Shown here one piece after another: positions 34,533 through 44,907 of a stretch of 64,000 nucleotides of DNA. The stretch covers positions 4,650,001 through 4,714,000 of the forward strand of contig NZ_JACXSS010000001.1 in the NCBI RefSeq assembly GCF_014850955.1. The letters are read 5' to 3'. This DNA is from Methylomonas albis. Lineage in GTDB: Bacteria > Pseudomonadota > Gammaproteobacteria > Methylococcales > Methylomonadaceae. The notes under the pieces were generated by a model. The model saw only the letters and a list, made by a program, of their open reading frames with translations. It searched no databases and was not told where the DNA came from. Both the position numbers and the translations under genes were made by a program. Numbering within the stretch: position 1 is the first letter of the stretch; every line of letters begins with the position of its first letter.

Positions 34533-35582
34533 TTAGCCCTGTAGAGTCGCCATATCAATCACAAAACGGTATTTCACGTCGCTTTTTAACATGCGTTGAT
34601 AGGCATCATTGATACCGGCCATCGGAATCAGCTCAATGTCGGAAACGATGCCATGCTCGGCGCAGAAATCCAGCATTTCCTGGGTTTCGCGAATGCCGCC
34701 GATCAGCGATCCGGCCAGCGCGCGGCGGCGAAATATCAGGTTACCGACGTTCGGTGACGGATGCGGCTCGGACGGCACACCGACCAGACACATAGTGCCG
34801 TCGCGTTTCAACAGACTCAGATATTGATCCAGGTCGTGCTGCGCAGCGACGGTATTTAAAATGAAATCGAAGCTGTTTAGGTGCTTTTCCATTTCGTCGG
34901 CATGTTTGGAAATTACCACTTCGCTCGCCCCCAAACGTTTGGCATCGGCTTCCTTGCCTGGCGAGGTAGTGAACAGCACAACCTCCGCGCCAAAAGCATG
35001 GGCAAACTTAAGGCCCATATGCCCTAGCCCACCCAGACCGACGATGCCGACCTTGTGGCCTTTACCGATCTGCCAATGCCGCAACGGCGAATAGGTCGTA
35101 ATGCCGGCACACAACAAGGGCGCGACCGCCGCCAATTCCAATTTATCGGAAACACGCAACACAAAATCCTGATCGACCACGATCTGATTGGAATAGCCGC
35201 CGTAGGTCATTTTGCCGGTATATTTATCCGGGCTGTTGTAAGTAAATACCGTGTGGTCACAAAACTGTTCCTGATGATCCAGGCAATCGGCACAGACGCC
35301 GCAGGAATCTACCATGCAACCCACGCCAGCCAAATCACCCAGCTTGAAACTCGTCACTTGGGAGCCGACTTCTACTACCTTGCCGACAATTTCGTGGCCC
35401 GGCACAATCGGAAAAGTAGTACCGCGCCATTCGTTGCGCACTTGATGCAAATCGCTATGACAAACCCCGCAATACAGAATTTCGATTCGGACATCCGATG
35501 GGCCCGGTTGCCGGCGCTCGAAATGAAACGAACGTAGAGGTGTTTGCGAGTTGTAGGCAGCATAGCCAACCGTTTTAAGCAT
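34533..35582 (-). CDS. Zinc-dependent NAD(P)-alcohol dehydrogenase (YahK/cinnamyl-type)
   Basis: Medium-chain dehydrogenase of 349 residues, likely NADPH-dependent aldehyde reductase. The catalytic zinc site is GVCHSDLHQ (Cys38, His60 in PGHEIVG) and the structural zinc cysteines are in CGVCADCLDHQEQFC. The cofactor loop is VGIVGLGGLGHMGLKFAHAF (about 178-197). The fold and motifs match the YahK/AdhC branch. It is probably monocistronic, with a 97-bp gap to the ferredoxin gene. The physiological aldehyde is unknown. Confidence 0.92.
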   Translation of the reverse strand: MLKTVGYAAYNSQTPLRSFHFERRQPGPSDVRIEILYCGVCHSDLHQVRNEWRGTTFPIVPGHEIVGKVVEVGSQVTSFKLGDLAGVGCMVDSCGVCADCLDHQEQFCDHTVFTYNSPDKYTGKMTYGGYSNQIVVDQDFVLRVSDKLELAAVAPLLCAGITTYSPLRHWQIGKGHKVGIVGLGGLGHMGLKFAHAFGAEVVLFTTSPGKEADAKRLGASEVVISKHADEMEKHLNSFDFILNTVAAQHDLDQYLSLLKRDGTMCLVGVPSEPHPSPNVGNLIFRRRALAGSLIGGIRETQEMLDFCAEHGIVSDIELIPMAGINDAYQRMLKSDVKYRFVIDMATLQG

Positions 35583-35679
35583 ATCGATCTCCTGCGTTTA
35601 AATCGTGAAATGCTTGGGCAAGTCACTCAGTCCGCCCAATAACCAGGCGGGACCTCGCGTCCTAACTATTCAGCAAGTT

Positions 35680-37024
<1,345 letters not shown>

Positions 37025-37027
37025 TCT

Positions 37028-38326
37028 TTATTTACCCGCGCCCACGGTTACAGTTTGCAACAACTCCGGTTTTACCCGGCGTTTGAAGGCATCCTTGATT
37101 TGCTCGATGCTGATGGCCTCGACATTGCTCTGAAACGTGTCCAGGTAATCCAGCGGCTGCTGATAAAATCCAATCATCGCCACATAATCGGTCAGCTTGC
37201 TGTTGGTATCGAAGCGCATCGCAAAGCCGCCGGTGATGTTTTGCTTGGCGGCGGTCAGCTCCTTATCGCTGGGGCCTTTATCCAGAAACTCGTTGAAGGT
37301 TTTCAGCAACACCTCCAAGGCCTGCTCGGTCTGATCGTTGCGGGTTTGCAGACTCATCATAAAGGGCCCCTGCCGGTACATCGGCGCAAACACGCTGTAA
37401 GCACCGTAAGCCAGACCGCGTTTCTCCCGCACCTCTTCGAATAGCCTGGACACCATACTGCCGCCGCCCAAAATATGGTTACCCACGTACAAGGCAAAAT
37501 AGTCCGGGTCCTTGCGATAGGTGCCGGGTAAACCGACCATTACATGAGTTTGCGTGGAAGGAAACTCGATGTGCTGCTTGCTGGCTTTGCTTGGCATCGT
37601 CACCGCTGGAATTTCGGCGGGTTTGCTGCCGACCGGCAGTTTACTCAGCAACTGGTTAGCGGTCTGCTCAGCTTGCTCCCGACTGACGTCACCGACGATG
37701 ACCACCATCGCGTTGGCAGCCACATAGTATTTTTGATAAAAACTTTTCAGATCATCAGCGCTAAATCCGGCCACGGTTTCCACTACACCGGCCTCGGGGT
37801 GCGCGTAAGGATGATCGCCGTACAGCGCTTTATTGAAAGCAATGCCGGCCAGTTCGCCCGGCGATTCTTCGCGGTGTTTCAAACCGGCCAGAGTGCGGGC
37901 TTTTTCCCGTTCAAAATCGGCTTGGTTAAAGGCCGGTTTGCTCAACACGGTTTCGAAGGTAGCCAAGGCTTTGTCGAACAAGGCCTTTTCGGTCAAGGTC
38001 CGCACCGCCAGCCAAGCCATGTCCTCGCTAACGCCAGCAGAATAGTTGGCGCCCACCGATTCGAAGCTCTGTGCAATGTCGTCGGCGCTCAACTCACCAG
38101 CCCCACTATCCAGCAAAGCGGAGGTCAATGCCGCAACGCCAAATTGCGCTTCGTCGCGGGCGCTACCGGCATCGAATACCACCCGCACATCCACCATCGG
38201 CAAGCCGGCGGTGCGCACGTAGTAAATCCGGCTGCCTTGCGGAGTTTGCCAATTTTCGATTTTGGCGGCGCACCAGGCGGTCTGGCTCAACAACAATAGT
38301 GCCAAACCGATTAAATTAAAACGCAT
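37028..38326 (-). CDS. M16 peptidase-like subunit without catalytic motif
   Basis: Periplasmic M16B-family protein, 432 residues, with signal peptide MRFNLIGLALLLLSQTAWCA. The zinc motif HxxEH is absent: the corresponding region reads LTSALLDSGAGELSADDIAQ. The R/Y-type substrate motif is retained in KRGLAYGAYSVF (about 315-326). This is the usual non-catalytic partner of a heterodimeric M16B protease; the catalytic partner is immediately upstream, with an 11-base overlap. Confidence 0.92.
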   Translation of the reverse strand: MRFNLIGLALLLLSQTAWCAAKIENWQTPQGSRIYYVRTAGLPMVDVRVVFDAGSARDEAQFGVAALTSALLDSGAGELSADDIAQSFESVGANYSAGVSEDMAWLAVRTLTEKALFDKALATFETVLSKPAFNQADFEREKARTLAGLKHREESPGELAGIAFNKALYGDHPYAHPEAGVVETVAGFSADDLKSFYQKYYVAANAMVVIVGDVSREQAEQTANQLLSKLPVGSKPAEIPAVTMPSKASKQHIEFPSTQTHVMVGLPGTYRKDPDYFALYVGNHILGGGSMVSRLFEEVREKRGLAYGAYSVFAPMYRQGPFMMSLQTRNDQTEQALEVLLKTFNEFLDKGPSDKELTAAKQNITGGFAMRFDTNSKLTDYVAMIGFYQQPLDYLDTFQSNVEAISIEQIKDAFKRRVKPELLQTVTVGAGK

Positions 38327-39686
38327 GGTGGCCTCCTATGGCTTTTGCAGGTTTGGCGGCTTGAGTAATGGGTTGCGGGTCGAGATAAGCGACGGTCAGC
38401 GTATCTTCGATCAAATATTTGCGCGCCACGTCCCTGACCTGCTCGGCCGTGACTTGATTAACCTTATCCACATACTCGTCGGCTTTTTGCCAACCGATAC
38501 CCACGGTTTCCAGCGTGCCCAGTTGCATCGCTTGATAGAAGTTGGAGTCTTTTTGATACACCGCGCTGGCCAACACCTGGGCCTTGATGCGTTGCAGTTC
38601 GTCCTTGGCTATCAGTTCGTTCTTCAATTGATAGACTTCATCCAGCAAGGCGTATTCCAGATCGAATACGGTTTTGCCTTCCGCCGGCGTGCCTTCCAGC
38701 AGGAACATCTCGGGCAGGCGCGAGGCCAGATCGTAGCCCGCACCAGCCGATACCGCAATTTGCTTGCCCCTGACCAGCCGCGATGACAAGCGGGCGCTAT
38801 CGCCACCGTCCAACACGCCCACCAGCACTTCCAGCGCGTAGGCCTCCCATTCCGGCTTGGCGGTTTTTAATACCGGCACTTTATAGCCCATCATAAGGTA
38901 GGGTAGTTTGGCGGGCGCTTTTACGGTAATCCGGCGTACGCCGCGTTGCTCACTTTCATCTTGCGGTTTTACCGGCTTCAACACGCTAGGTTGCAGCGGC
39001 GCGAAATATTGCTCGGCGAGTTTTTCTACTTGCAGCCCATCGACGTCGCCCACCACCACCAGCGTGGCGTTATTCGGCGCATACCATTGTTGATACCAAG
39101 ATTGCAGGTCTTCGACTTTATAGTTGGCAATATCGGACGGCCAACCGATGACCGGATTTTGGTAGGGGCTGTTGGTGAAAGCAGTGGCCATGAATTGCTC
39201 ATGCACTTTGGCGCGCGGTTGATCGTCGGTGCGCATGCGCCGTTCTTCGGTAACCACTTCCAGTTCTTTTTTCAGCTCTTCGGCTTTTAAATCCAGGTTG
39301 CGCATCCGGTCGCTTTCCAATTTAAAGCTGATCTCCAGACGCGATTTTTCCAGGGTTTGGAAATAAGCGGTGTAATCCTGTCCGGTAAAAGCGTTCTCGT
39401 TGCCGCCATTTTCGGCGATGATCCGGGAAAACTCGCCGGCTGGGTATTTTGCGGTGCCTTTGAACATCATGTGTTCCAGCATGTGCGAGATACCGGTGAT
39501 GCCACCGGGCTCGTAACTTGACCCAACTTTGTACCAAACTTGCGATACTACCACCGGCGAACGATGATCCTCCTTTACCAATAGTTTCAAGCCGTTGCTG
39601 AAAACATGTTCGTGTACCTTGCCGACCTCGGCATGTGCCGCGACAGCAGGGCAAAGCAGCGCTAACGCCGCGAGCCTATAGTTCAT
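38316..39686 (-). CDS. M16 zinc metallopeptidase, catalytic subunit
   Basis: Secreted M16B protease, 456 residues from MNYRLAALALLCPAVAAHAE, a signal peptide cut at AHA. Zinc motif HMLEH at about 67-71 with the distal Glu in EELKKELEVVTEERRM. The frame extends 18 codons upstream, but GAGGGA directly precedes this ATG. It pairs with the motif-less subunit downstream to form the closed chamber; substrates are short peptides. It opens the transcript leading into rsmD-coaD-yfhL and is divergent from ctaB. Confidence 0.94.
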   Translation of the reverse strand: MNYRLAALALLCPAVAAHAEVGKVHEHVFSNGLKLLVKEDHRSPVVVSQVWYKVGSSYEPGGITGISHMLEHMMFKGTAKYPAGEFSRIIAENGGNENAFTGQDYTAYFQTLEKSRLEISFKLESDRMRNLDLKAEELKKELEVVTEERRMRTDDQPRAKVHEQFMATAFTNSPYQNPVIGWPSDIANYKVEDLQSWYQQWYAPNNATLVVVGDVDGLQVEKLAEQYFAPLQPSVLKPVKPQDESEQRGVRRITVKAPAKLPYLMMGYKVPVLKTAKPEWEAYALEVLVGVLDGGDSARLSSRLVRGKQIAVSAGAGYDLASRLPEMFLLEGTPAEGKTVFDLEYALLDEVYQLKNELIAKDELQRIKAQVLASAVYQKDSNFYQAMQLGTLETVGIGWQKADEYVDKVNQVTAEQVRDVARKYLIEDTLTVAYLDPQPITQAAKPAKAIGGHHAF

Positions 39687-39721
39687 AAATCCCTCGTTGA
39701 CTAAAAGATGGTGAGCGCTTG

Positions 39722-39739
39722 TGATTATTTTAATAATCA
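39722..39739. promoter_or_regulatory. AT-rich dyad between divergent genes
   Basis: TGATTATT and AATAATCA form an 8-base inverted repeat with two central bases, in the 107-bp gap between the M16 gene start (39686, leftward) and ctaB (39794, rightward). Position and symmetry suggest an operator for one or both genes; the binding protein is unknown. Confidence 0.35.
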
Positions 39740-39793
39740 ATGGTTCACTGTTATTCTATATGTTTAAAGAGCTGCTAATCCATTTGGTACTTG

Positions 39794-40684
39794 ATGACCG
39801 ACACAACCTCCGCGCTATCCTGGAAAGACTACTTAGAACTCTGTAAGCCCAGAGTCGTGGCATTGATCGTGTTTACCGCCATTGTCGGCATGCTGTTAGC
39901 AGTGCCGGGCCTACCGCCTCTGGGTAACTTTTTCTACGGTAGCATAGGCATCGCCCTAGCGGCATCCTCGGCAGCGGCGATCAATCACTTCATCGACCAA
40001 AAAGCCGATGCGGAAATGAGCCGTACCAAGAATAGACCACTGCCTACCGGGCATTTAAACTCTCATCAGGTCTTGGTGTTCGCGGGCGTTATCGGCCTTA
40101 TCGCGATGGCACTGTTAACCATCAAAATCAACGTGCTCACCGCCTTTCTCACCTTTTTATCCTTGATCGGTTACGCGTTAATCTACACGGTATACCTTAA
40201 AAAAATGACGCCGCAGAATATCGTCATCGGTGGCGCAGCTGGCGCGGCCCCACCCGTACTGGGTTGGGCGGCAATTACCGGGGAAGTGCATCCGCACGCT
40301 TTGCTTTTGTTTTTAATTATCTTCGTCTGGACCCCGCCGCATTTCTGGGCGCTAGCCATTGCTAGACGGGAAGAATATGCCAAAGTATCCATCCCGATGC
40401 TGCCTGTCACCCATGGCGTGGAATTCACCCGTTTGCAGATTTTGCTATACACCATCCTGCTGCTCATCACTACCTTGCTGCCCTATCTAACCGGCATGAG
40501 CGGCGTGATTTATTTACTGGCCGCCGTAGTATTGGGATTGGGTTTCATCTATTACGCCGTGCAAATGATGCGTAAAAAAGACAATAAAACCGCGATGCGC
40601 ACCTTCGGTTATTCCATTGTTTATTTGATGCTGATTTTCGCGGCATTGCTGATCGATCATTACTTCCCACTGTCATTCTCATGA
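39794..40684 (+). CDS. ctaB: Protoheme IX farnesyltransferase (heme O synthase)
   Basis: UbiA-family membrane prenyltransferase that adds a farnesyl group to heme b, giving heme O for terminal oxidases. The 296 residues have about nine hydrophobic helices. The first Asp-rich site is [20 protein letters not shown] (64-83), and the second region carries [19 protein letters not shown] sequence and [17 protein letters not shown] codon lies directly before the ATG; the ATG is preferred. TrpD2 overlaps its stop by 4 bases. The oxidase genes are not in the window. Confidence 0.96.
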   Translation: MTDTTSALSWKDYLELCKPRVVALIVFTAIVGMLLAVPGLPPLGNFFYGSIGIALAASSAAAINHFIDQKADAEMSRTKNRPLPTGHLNSHQVLVFAGVIGLIAMALLTIKINVLTAFLTFLSLIGYALIYTVYLKKMTPQNIVIGGAAGAAPPVLGWAAITGEVHPHALLLFLIIFVWTPPHFWALAIARREEYAKVSIPMLPVTHGVEFTRLQILLYTILLLITTLLPYLTGMSGVIYLLAAVVLGLGFIYYAVQMMRKKDNKTAMRTFGYSIVYLMLIFAALLIDHYFPLSFS

Positions 40685-41679
40685 GTTTGTTGACCCAGGA
40701 ACATCCCTTCGCGGAATTTATCAAGATACTCGGCAAGGGCAAAAAAGGCTCCCGCCCGCTGACCCAAGACGAAGCCTACCGGGCGATGCAAATGATCTTG
40801 GCCGACGGCCAGATCGAGCCGATACAGCTCGGGGCATTTTTGATGTTGATGCGCGTTAAGGAAGAAACCTGCGAGGAACTGGCCGGCTTCGTGCAAGCTG
40901 CGCGGGAAAGTTTTGCTTTCGAATCCAAAGTGGCTGTCGACTTGGACTGGTCGTCCTACGCAGGCAAACGCCGCCACCTGCCCTGGTTTTTATTATCCAC
41001 GTTGCTGCTGGCCGAAAACGGTATCAGGGTGTTTATGCACGGCGCCGGCGGACATACCGAAGGCCGCTTGTATACCGAAAATGCTCTGCAAGCTTTAGGA
41101 ATCAAGGCCGCAACTTCTATAGCCGAAGCCGGCACGCAGTTGCAGCAAGACAATTTCAGCTATCTGTCACTGGAATATATTTGCCCAAAACTGTACGACA
41201 TGATCAATCTGCGACCGATAATGGGCTTGCGTTCGCCAGTACATACTTTGGTTAGATTGTTGAATCCGTTCGACGCCACAGCCAGCATTCAAGGCATCTT
41301 CCATCCCAGCTATCGGCAAGTTCATCAAAAAGCCGCGCTGTTACTGGATCAAAAAAACATGGCCGTGCTAAAAGGCGAAGGCGGCGAAACCGAGCGTAAT
41401 CCGGATGTGGAATGCTTGGTACAAAGCGTCAACAACTGCGAGCTTAACGATGAAACCTGGCCGGCCCTGTTCGAACGCCGACACATGAAAGCCGAAGACA
41501 TGGATCCGCAGTTATTGGCACAATTCTGGCGCGGCGATTTTAATGACGAATTTGGCGAAGCGACCGTGATAGCAACGGCGGCGGTGGCACTAAAACTATT
41601 AGGCAAAGCCAATGATCAAGAACACGCGCAGCAATTAGCCAAAGAATTTTGGACGGGACGTAACCGGCAACGTTTTTAA
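40681..41679 (+). CDS. TrpD2 (YbiB) family protein
   Basis: Anthranilate-phosphoribosyltransferase-like protein of the TrpD2 group, which binds nucleic acid and is not a tryptophan enzyme. The 332 residues show [20 protein letters not shown] then DEAYRAM (9-35) and the equivalents of TrpD loops: [20 protein letters not shown] (about 117-136) and [17 protein letters not shown]. The canonical phosphoribosyl-diphosphate motif GTGGD is replaced by the YbiB-type [10 protein letters not shown]. It overlaps the ctaB stop by ATGA. Its role is tentatively nucleic-acid-related. Confidence 0.88.
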   Translation: MSLLTQEHPFAEFIKILGKGKKGSRPLTQDEAYRAMQMILADGQIEPIQLGAFLMLMRVKEETCEELAGFVQAARESFAFESKVAVDLDWSSYAGKRRHLPWFLLSTLLLAENGIRVFMHGAGGHTEGRLYTENALQALGIKAATSIAEAGTQLQQDNFSYLSLEYICPKLYDMINLRPIMGLRSPVHTLVRLLNPFDATASIQGIFHPSYRQVHQKAALLLDQKNMAVLKGEGGETERNPDVECLVQSVNNCELNDETWPALFERRHMKAEDMDPQLLAQFWRGDFNDEFGEATVIATAAVALKLLGKANDQEHAQQLAKEFWTGRNRQRF

Positions 41680-41700
41680 CTCGCCGGCATTTGCAGAAGT

Positions 41701-42333
41701 TTAACTAGCTTCCAGCGGTGGGTAGCTAAAATTGGGAATACCCTTGATATAGTCGCGCTGCATATGCAGATATTGCAAGCCCATGAGCGTGGAAATCTCG
41801 TCGTGATCGATCCAAACGACTTTCACCTCGCCTTCCAGATTCAAATGTTTATAATCGAATTTGGCCACCGTGCCGTCCGCCACCTCAATCCTACCCAACA
41901 TGCGTATCATCAAACCATCCACCGAGACATTTTCGGTATTGAACGCATAATCGGTGTCGTTAAATATGATATGCCCTGGCGCAGTCATATTTTTGCGGTA
42001 CGCGCGGCGGCTGTATAACAAATTATCGGTATCGTAAGACAGGTTGCGAAACTCGATGGCAATTTCAAATCCGTCCTCGGCAGCTTCGGCGCGTACCATT
42101 TCGGCCTCGCCGGCCAAGCGCATGCTAGGCAGATAAAAATCGACTATCGGCGAAACTTGCAAAGCATTAAAAATGTCTTTGATGCCATTGACCTGCGGCT
42201 CGACCTTTAACACCGCCAGCAAACCGGACAGCGACAGATTCACGACCCAAATTTCGTGCTCTTCAAAGCCCAGATACAGCAATCCTTGGCTGGCCAGATT
42301 TTTGCGATAGGCGCGGTTTTCGGTCGTTGGCAT
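41701..42333 (-). CDS. Tandem PilZ-domain protein
   Basis: A 210-residue protein with two PilZ-like repeats. First: RAYRKNLASQGLLYLGF followed by NLSLSG (NxSxxG). Second: RRAYRKNMTAPGHIIF followed by NVSVDG. Both have the Arg-rich start and NxSxxG that bind cyclic-di-GMP, so the protein could bind the second messenger through one or both repeats. The remainder is unassigned. It is convergent with trpD2 (21-bp gap) and divergent from the SLT-like lipoprotein gene. Confidence 0.75.
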   Translation of the reverse strand: MPTTENRAYRKNLASQGLLYLGFEEHEIWVVNLSLSGLLAVLKVEPQVNGIKDIFNALQVSPIVDFYLPSMRLAGEAEMVRAEAAEDGFEIAIEFRNLSYDTDNLLYSRRAYRKNMTAPGHIIFNDTDYAFNTENVSVDGLMIRMLGRIEVADGTVAKFDYKHLNLEGEVKVVWIDHDEISTLMGLQYLHMQRDYIKGIPNFSYPPLEAS

Positions 42334-42399
42334 GATAATCCTTCTGTTTGGCAGGGCTTCCTAAAGGTAAGTCCTTTTAGCAATCTGGTTCTTTGGGAT

Positions 42400-42990
42400 A
42401 TGAAAAGCAGAATAATTTCTCTCGCTAGTCTAGCCGTTTTATCGGCGTGTACAACCATGCCGCCGAAAAACCCGGAAAATATCTGTCAAATCTTCCGGGA
42501 AAAAGACGATTGGTATCAAGCGACCTTAAGCTCCGCGCGGCGCTGGGGCGTGCCCATCGCCGTGCAAATGGCCATCATCCATCAAGAATCCAGCTTCGTT
42601 GCCGACGCCCAACCGCCCCGGCCCTTGATTCTAGGCTTCATCCCCTGGTTTCGTTCCAGCAGCGCTTACGGCTATCCGCAAGCCAAGGACGAAACCTGGG
42701 CAGACTATCAGCAAAATGCCGGCAACGGCTGGGCCGATAGAGAGGACTTTGCCGACAGCTGCGACTTTGTGGCCTGGTATTGCGCGACCAGCAACCGCAA
42801 GTTGGGCATCCCCACATCCGACGCCAACAATCTGTATTTAACCTACCACGAAGGCTTAGGCGGCTATCAGCGCAACAGCTATCTATCCAAGCAATGGCTG
42901 CTGAATACCGCGCAAAAAGTCCATCAGCGCGCCTTGCGTTACGACGCGCAACTGGCAAGCTGCCGACAGGAGCTAGAACAAAAAAACTGA
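42400..42990 (+). CDS. SLT-like lipoprotein, probable lytic transglycosylase
   Basis: A 196-residue lipoprotein: the signal MKSRIISLASLAVLSACTTM has the lipobox LSAC, so Cys17 is lipidated. The body resembles the lysozyme-like SLT fold, with catalytic Glu in MAIIHQESSFVADA (about 62-75), an AYGYPQAKDETWADYQ block, and the aromatic YLTYHEGLGGYQRNSYLSKQ. The frame is open 48 codons upstream but lacks a signal there. It is presumably in the outer membrane, cutting peptidoglycan glycan strands. Confidence 0.82.
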   Translation: MKSRIISLASLAVLSACTTMPPKNPENICQIFREKDDWYQATLSSARRWGVPIAVQMAIIHQESSFVADAQPPRPLILGFIPWFRSSSAYGYPQAKDETWADYQQNAGNGWADREDFADSCDFVAWYCATSNRKLGIPTSDANNLYLTYHEGLGGYQRNSYLSKQWLLNTAQKVHQRALRYDAQLASCRQELEQKN

Positions 42991-43026
42991 TAAACTAGCC
43001 GCCCCAATCATCTAACGGGAGTTTTC

Positions 43027-43512
43027 ATGAAATCCACGAAACAACGTGTTATCGCCATTTTAATCGCATTTATTACAGGATTTGCTATGTTCTCACTGGC
43101 CGACGCCAACGCCCCAACCCCAGCCGAAAATAAAGCCGCCGGGGAAAAATTTCTGGCCGAAAACGCCAAAACCGCCGGCGTGGTAAGCACCGCCAGCGGT
43201 CTGCAATATTTGGTATTCACCGAAGGCACAGGCGCCCAACCCAAAGCCACCGATAACGTCACTGTCCATTACAAAGGCACCACCATCGACGGCAAGGAAT
43301 TCGACAGCTCTTACGGCCGCGGCGCGCCAGCCACTTTTCCATTGAACCGCGTTATCCCCGGCTGGACCGAAGGCGTGCAACTGATGAAAGAAGGCGCGAA
43401 ATACCGTTTCTTTATTCCTTCTAACCTAGCTTATGGTGAGCGTGGTGCGGGTGCGGATATTGGGCCTAATGCGGCGCTGATTTTTGATGTTGAGTTGATT
43501 AAGGTCAACTGA
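43027..43512 (+). CDS. FKBP-type peptidyl-prolyl cis-trans isomerase
   Basis: A 161-residue exported FKBP. N-terminal signal or anchor of about 28 residues (hydrophobic 8-25), a short linker with the ENAKTAGVVSTASGLQY motif seen in FkpA/Mip relatives, then one FKBP domain: VTVHYKGTTIDGKEFDSSYG (78-97), PLNRVIPGWTEGVQLMKEG, and YGERGAGADIGPNAALIFDV. It acts on X-Pro bonds in the periplasm. A 250-bp structured repeat begins 57 bp beyond its stop. Confidence 0.93.
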   Translation: MKSTKQRVIAILIAFITGFAMFSLADANAPTPAENKAAGEKFLAENAKTAGVVSTASGLQYLVFTEGTGAQPKATDNVTVHYKGTTIDGKEFDSSYGRGAPATFPLNRVIPGWTEGVQLMKEGAKYRFFIPSNLAYGERGAGADIGPNAALIFDVELIKVN

Positions 43513-43568
43513 GTTTGTTTTGTCTTTTTAGCTGATGCTGTGTTAGCTAGTTTGAGACTTTATTTGAG

Positions 43569-43818
43569 GTGTCGCTGACGCGACGGTTTGATTTAATGTC
43601 GGGTCTCGGCCCGACAGCCGAGACACTTTCTTTTGCTCCGCCAAAAGAAAGTGTCCAAAGAAAAGGCGGCCCGAACGCCGCTTATTCCCTGCGCTCCTCG
43701 CTTTTGCCGGGGGTTGCCGAAAGGGGCTTCCTGCCCCTTCGTCAACGCGCCGCATCCCTGCGGCACCCCTACGGGCTATTCCCGCCAAAAGCTCCGGTGC
43801 TCGGCGCGGCATACGGGG
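43569..43818 (+). repeat. Structured intergenic repeat, copy A
   Basis: A ~250-bp element matching, in inverted orientation and by eye at roughly 85 to 90 percent identity, the element at 44652-44900. It contains several hairpins: GTCGGG...CCCGAC (43598-43615), a 12-base-pair stem ACACTTTCTTTT / AAAAGAAAGTGT (43623-43654), and GC-rich stems near 43715-43765. Short frames within it are not coding. It sits just beyond the FKBP stop and may act as terminator or mobile repeat. The stretch 43819-44014 has no further feature. Confidence 0.85.
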
Positions 43819-44014
43819 TAAACCCATTCCATAGTCCAAGATCAAACCAACGTAAGTCGGGCTTCGTCCTTAAGCATGATGGAATATTGTTTTTGGCTCG
43901 AACAAAATCTGAATCCTTTTTCCAGCTAGACTTTTCCCTGAATTCTCATAACATAGATATCACCCAACTCATAAAGATGTCCAGAAACCATCTAATCCCT
44001 TGCTTGGCCTTTAC

Positions 44015-44461
44015 ATGAGCACTTGGCACGAGCAAGTGAAATCGTATCAATGCTGCATCTGCGGTAATCGTATCGAGGCCACCAAGTCCGAGCTACTCAC
44101 TCTTCATCTGGCATACCCTGATGGCGAGACACAAGGTCTCTATACTCATGCCTTTTGCTTACGGCGCCACCTGCATCCGAGCGTCTCAACAATTCTAGAG
44201 AGTGAAATGGAAGTAAGTGTCGCTCTAGTCAACGAAGGCACCGAGGTATGGCGTCCCGTTCGTGCCGTGCCGTTTGACGGCGAGACCTATCTGATATCTC
44301 CCGATCAGCTAATTCCTGACGATGAAGAATGGCAGTTTCTTCCGGGGCAAGTTGTTCGCTGCATTCACAAACCATTTTCGAGTGGCAAATCAGCTTGGGT
44401 AGCCGTAGCACTTGCCGAGGAAAGACCCAACCCATCCATCAACACTGACTCTACACGATGA
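44015..44461 (+). CDS. Hypothetical protein with Cys-rich N-terminus
   Basis: A 148-residue protein starting MSTWHEQVKSYQCCICGNRI; the CCICG with a later Cys and His (HAFCLRRHLH, about 47-56) suggests a zinc-knuckle-like site. The middle (WRPVRAVPFDGETYLISPDQ) has no match I recognise. It lies alone between two inverted ~250-bp repeats, and the end NPSINTDSTR is followed by a hairpin. Possibly acquired as a cassette. Coding status rests on frame length and the metal-site pattern. Confidence 0.55.
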   Translation: MSTWHEQVKSYQCCICGNRIEATKSELLTLHLAYPDGETQGLYTHAFCLRRHLHPSVSTILESEMEVSVALVNEGTEVWRPVRAVPFDGETYLISPDQLIPDDEEWQFLPGQVVRCIHKPFSSGKSAWVAVALAEERPNPSINTDSTR

Positions 44462-44479
44462 GGCCGCACAGAGCTTTAG

Positions 44480-44505
44480 GTCCGATAAGCGTAGCGTAAT
44501 CGGAC
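44480..44505. repeat. Small hairpin after the orphan gene
   Basis: GTCCGAT and ATCGGAC form 7-base perfect arms around a 12-base loop, starting 19 bases after the stop of the orphan gene. It resembles hairpins dispersed in many proteobacterial genomes and could be its terminator or an end of the acquired unit. Confidence 0.5.
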
Positions 44506-44651
44506 GCATGCTGGATTAAGCCTTCTGGCATATGCCTTGCCAAAAAATGCTTGGAATATTCTTCCTTCCTCCGAATACGCTTCGCTATTCGGAGCTACTC
44601 CACCAAATCCAAAAGTATTGTGAAAGCTTTCGAGCCTGGCAGTGGTTGTCT

Positions 44652-44900
44652 CCCGTATGCCGCACCGAGCACCGGAGCTTTTGACGGGATCAGCCCGTAG
44701 GGGCGCCGCAGGGATGCGGCGCGTTGACGAAGGGGCAGGAAGCCCCTTTCGTCAACCACCGTCGAAAGCTTCGGAGCGCAGGAAACAAGCGGCATCCGGG
44801 CCGCCTTTTCTTTGGATACTTTCTTTTGGCGGAGCAAAAGAAAGTATCGCGGTTGTCGGTCCGCGAACCGACATTAAAATAACCGTCGCGTTAGCGACAC
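44652..44900 (-). repeat. Structured intergenic repeat, copy B
   Basis: Inverted counterpart of the element at 43569-43818. Stem bases differ in compensating pairs: the long stem is ATACTTTCTTTT / AAAAGAAAGTAT (44816-44847), and the short stem GTCGGT / ACCGAC (44855-44872). It begins 7 bp beyond the cheD stop, so both copies sit in the same orientation immediately 3' of a gene. Frames inside are artefacts. Region 44506-44651 holds nothing else I can support. Confidence 0.85.
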
Positions 44901-44907
44901 AATCTCT

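Noticed and set aside
43543..43845. 100-codon and other frames inside repeat copy A
   Set aside because: They lie within the structured repeat, and equivalent frames in copy B follow the repeat sequence and not protein conservation.
44595..44837. 80-codon frame beginning MLRQKKVSKEKAARMP in copy B
   Set aside because: Reading frame of a dispersed repeat; the same peptide appears in copy A with stem-compensating changes, so conservation reflects RNA/DNA structure.
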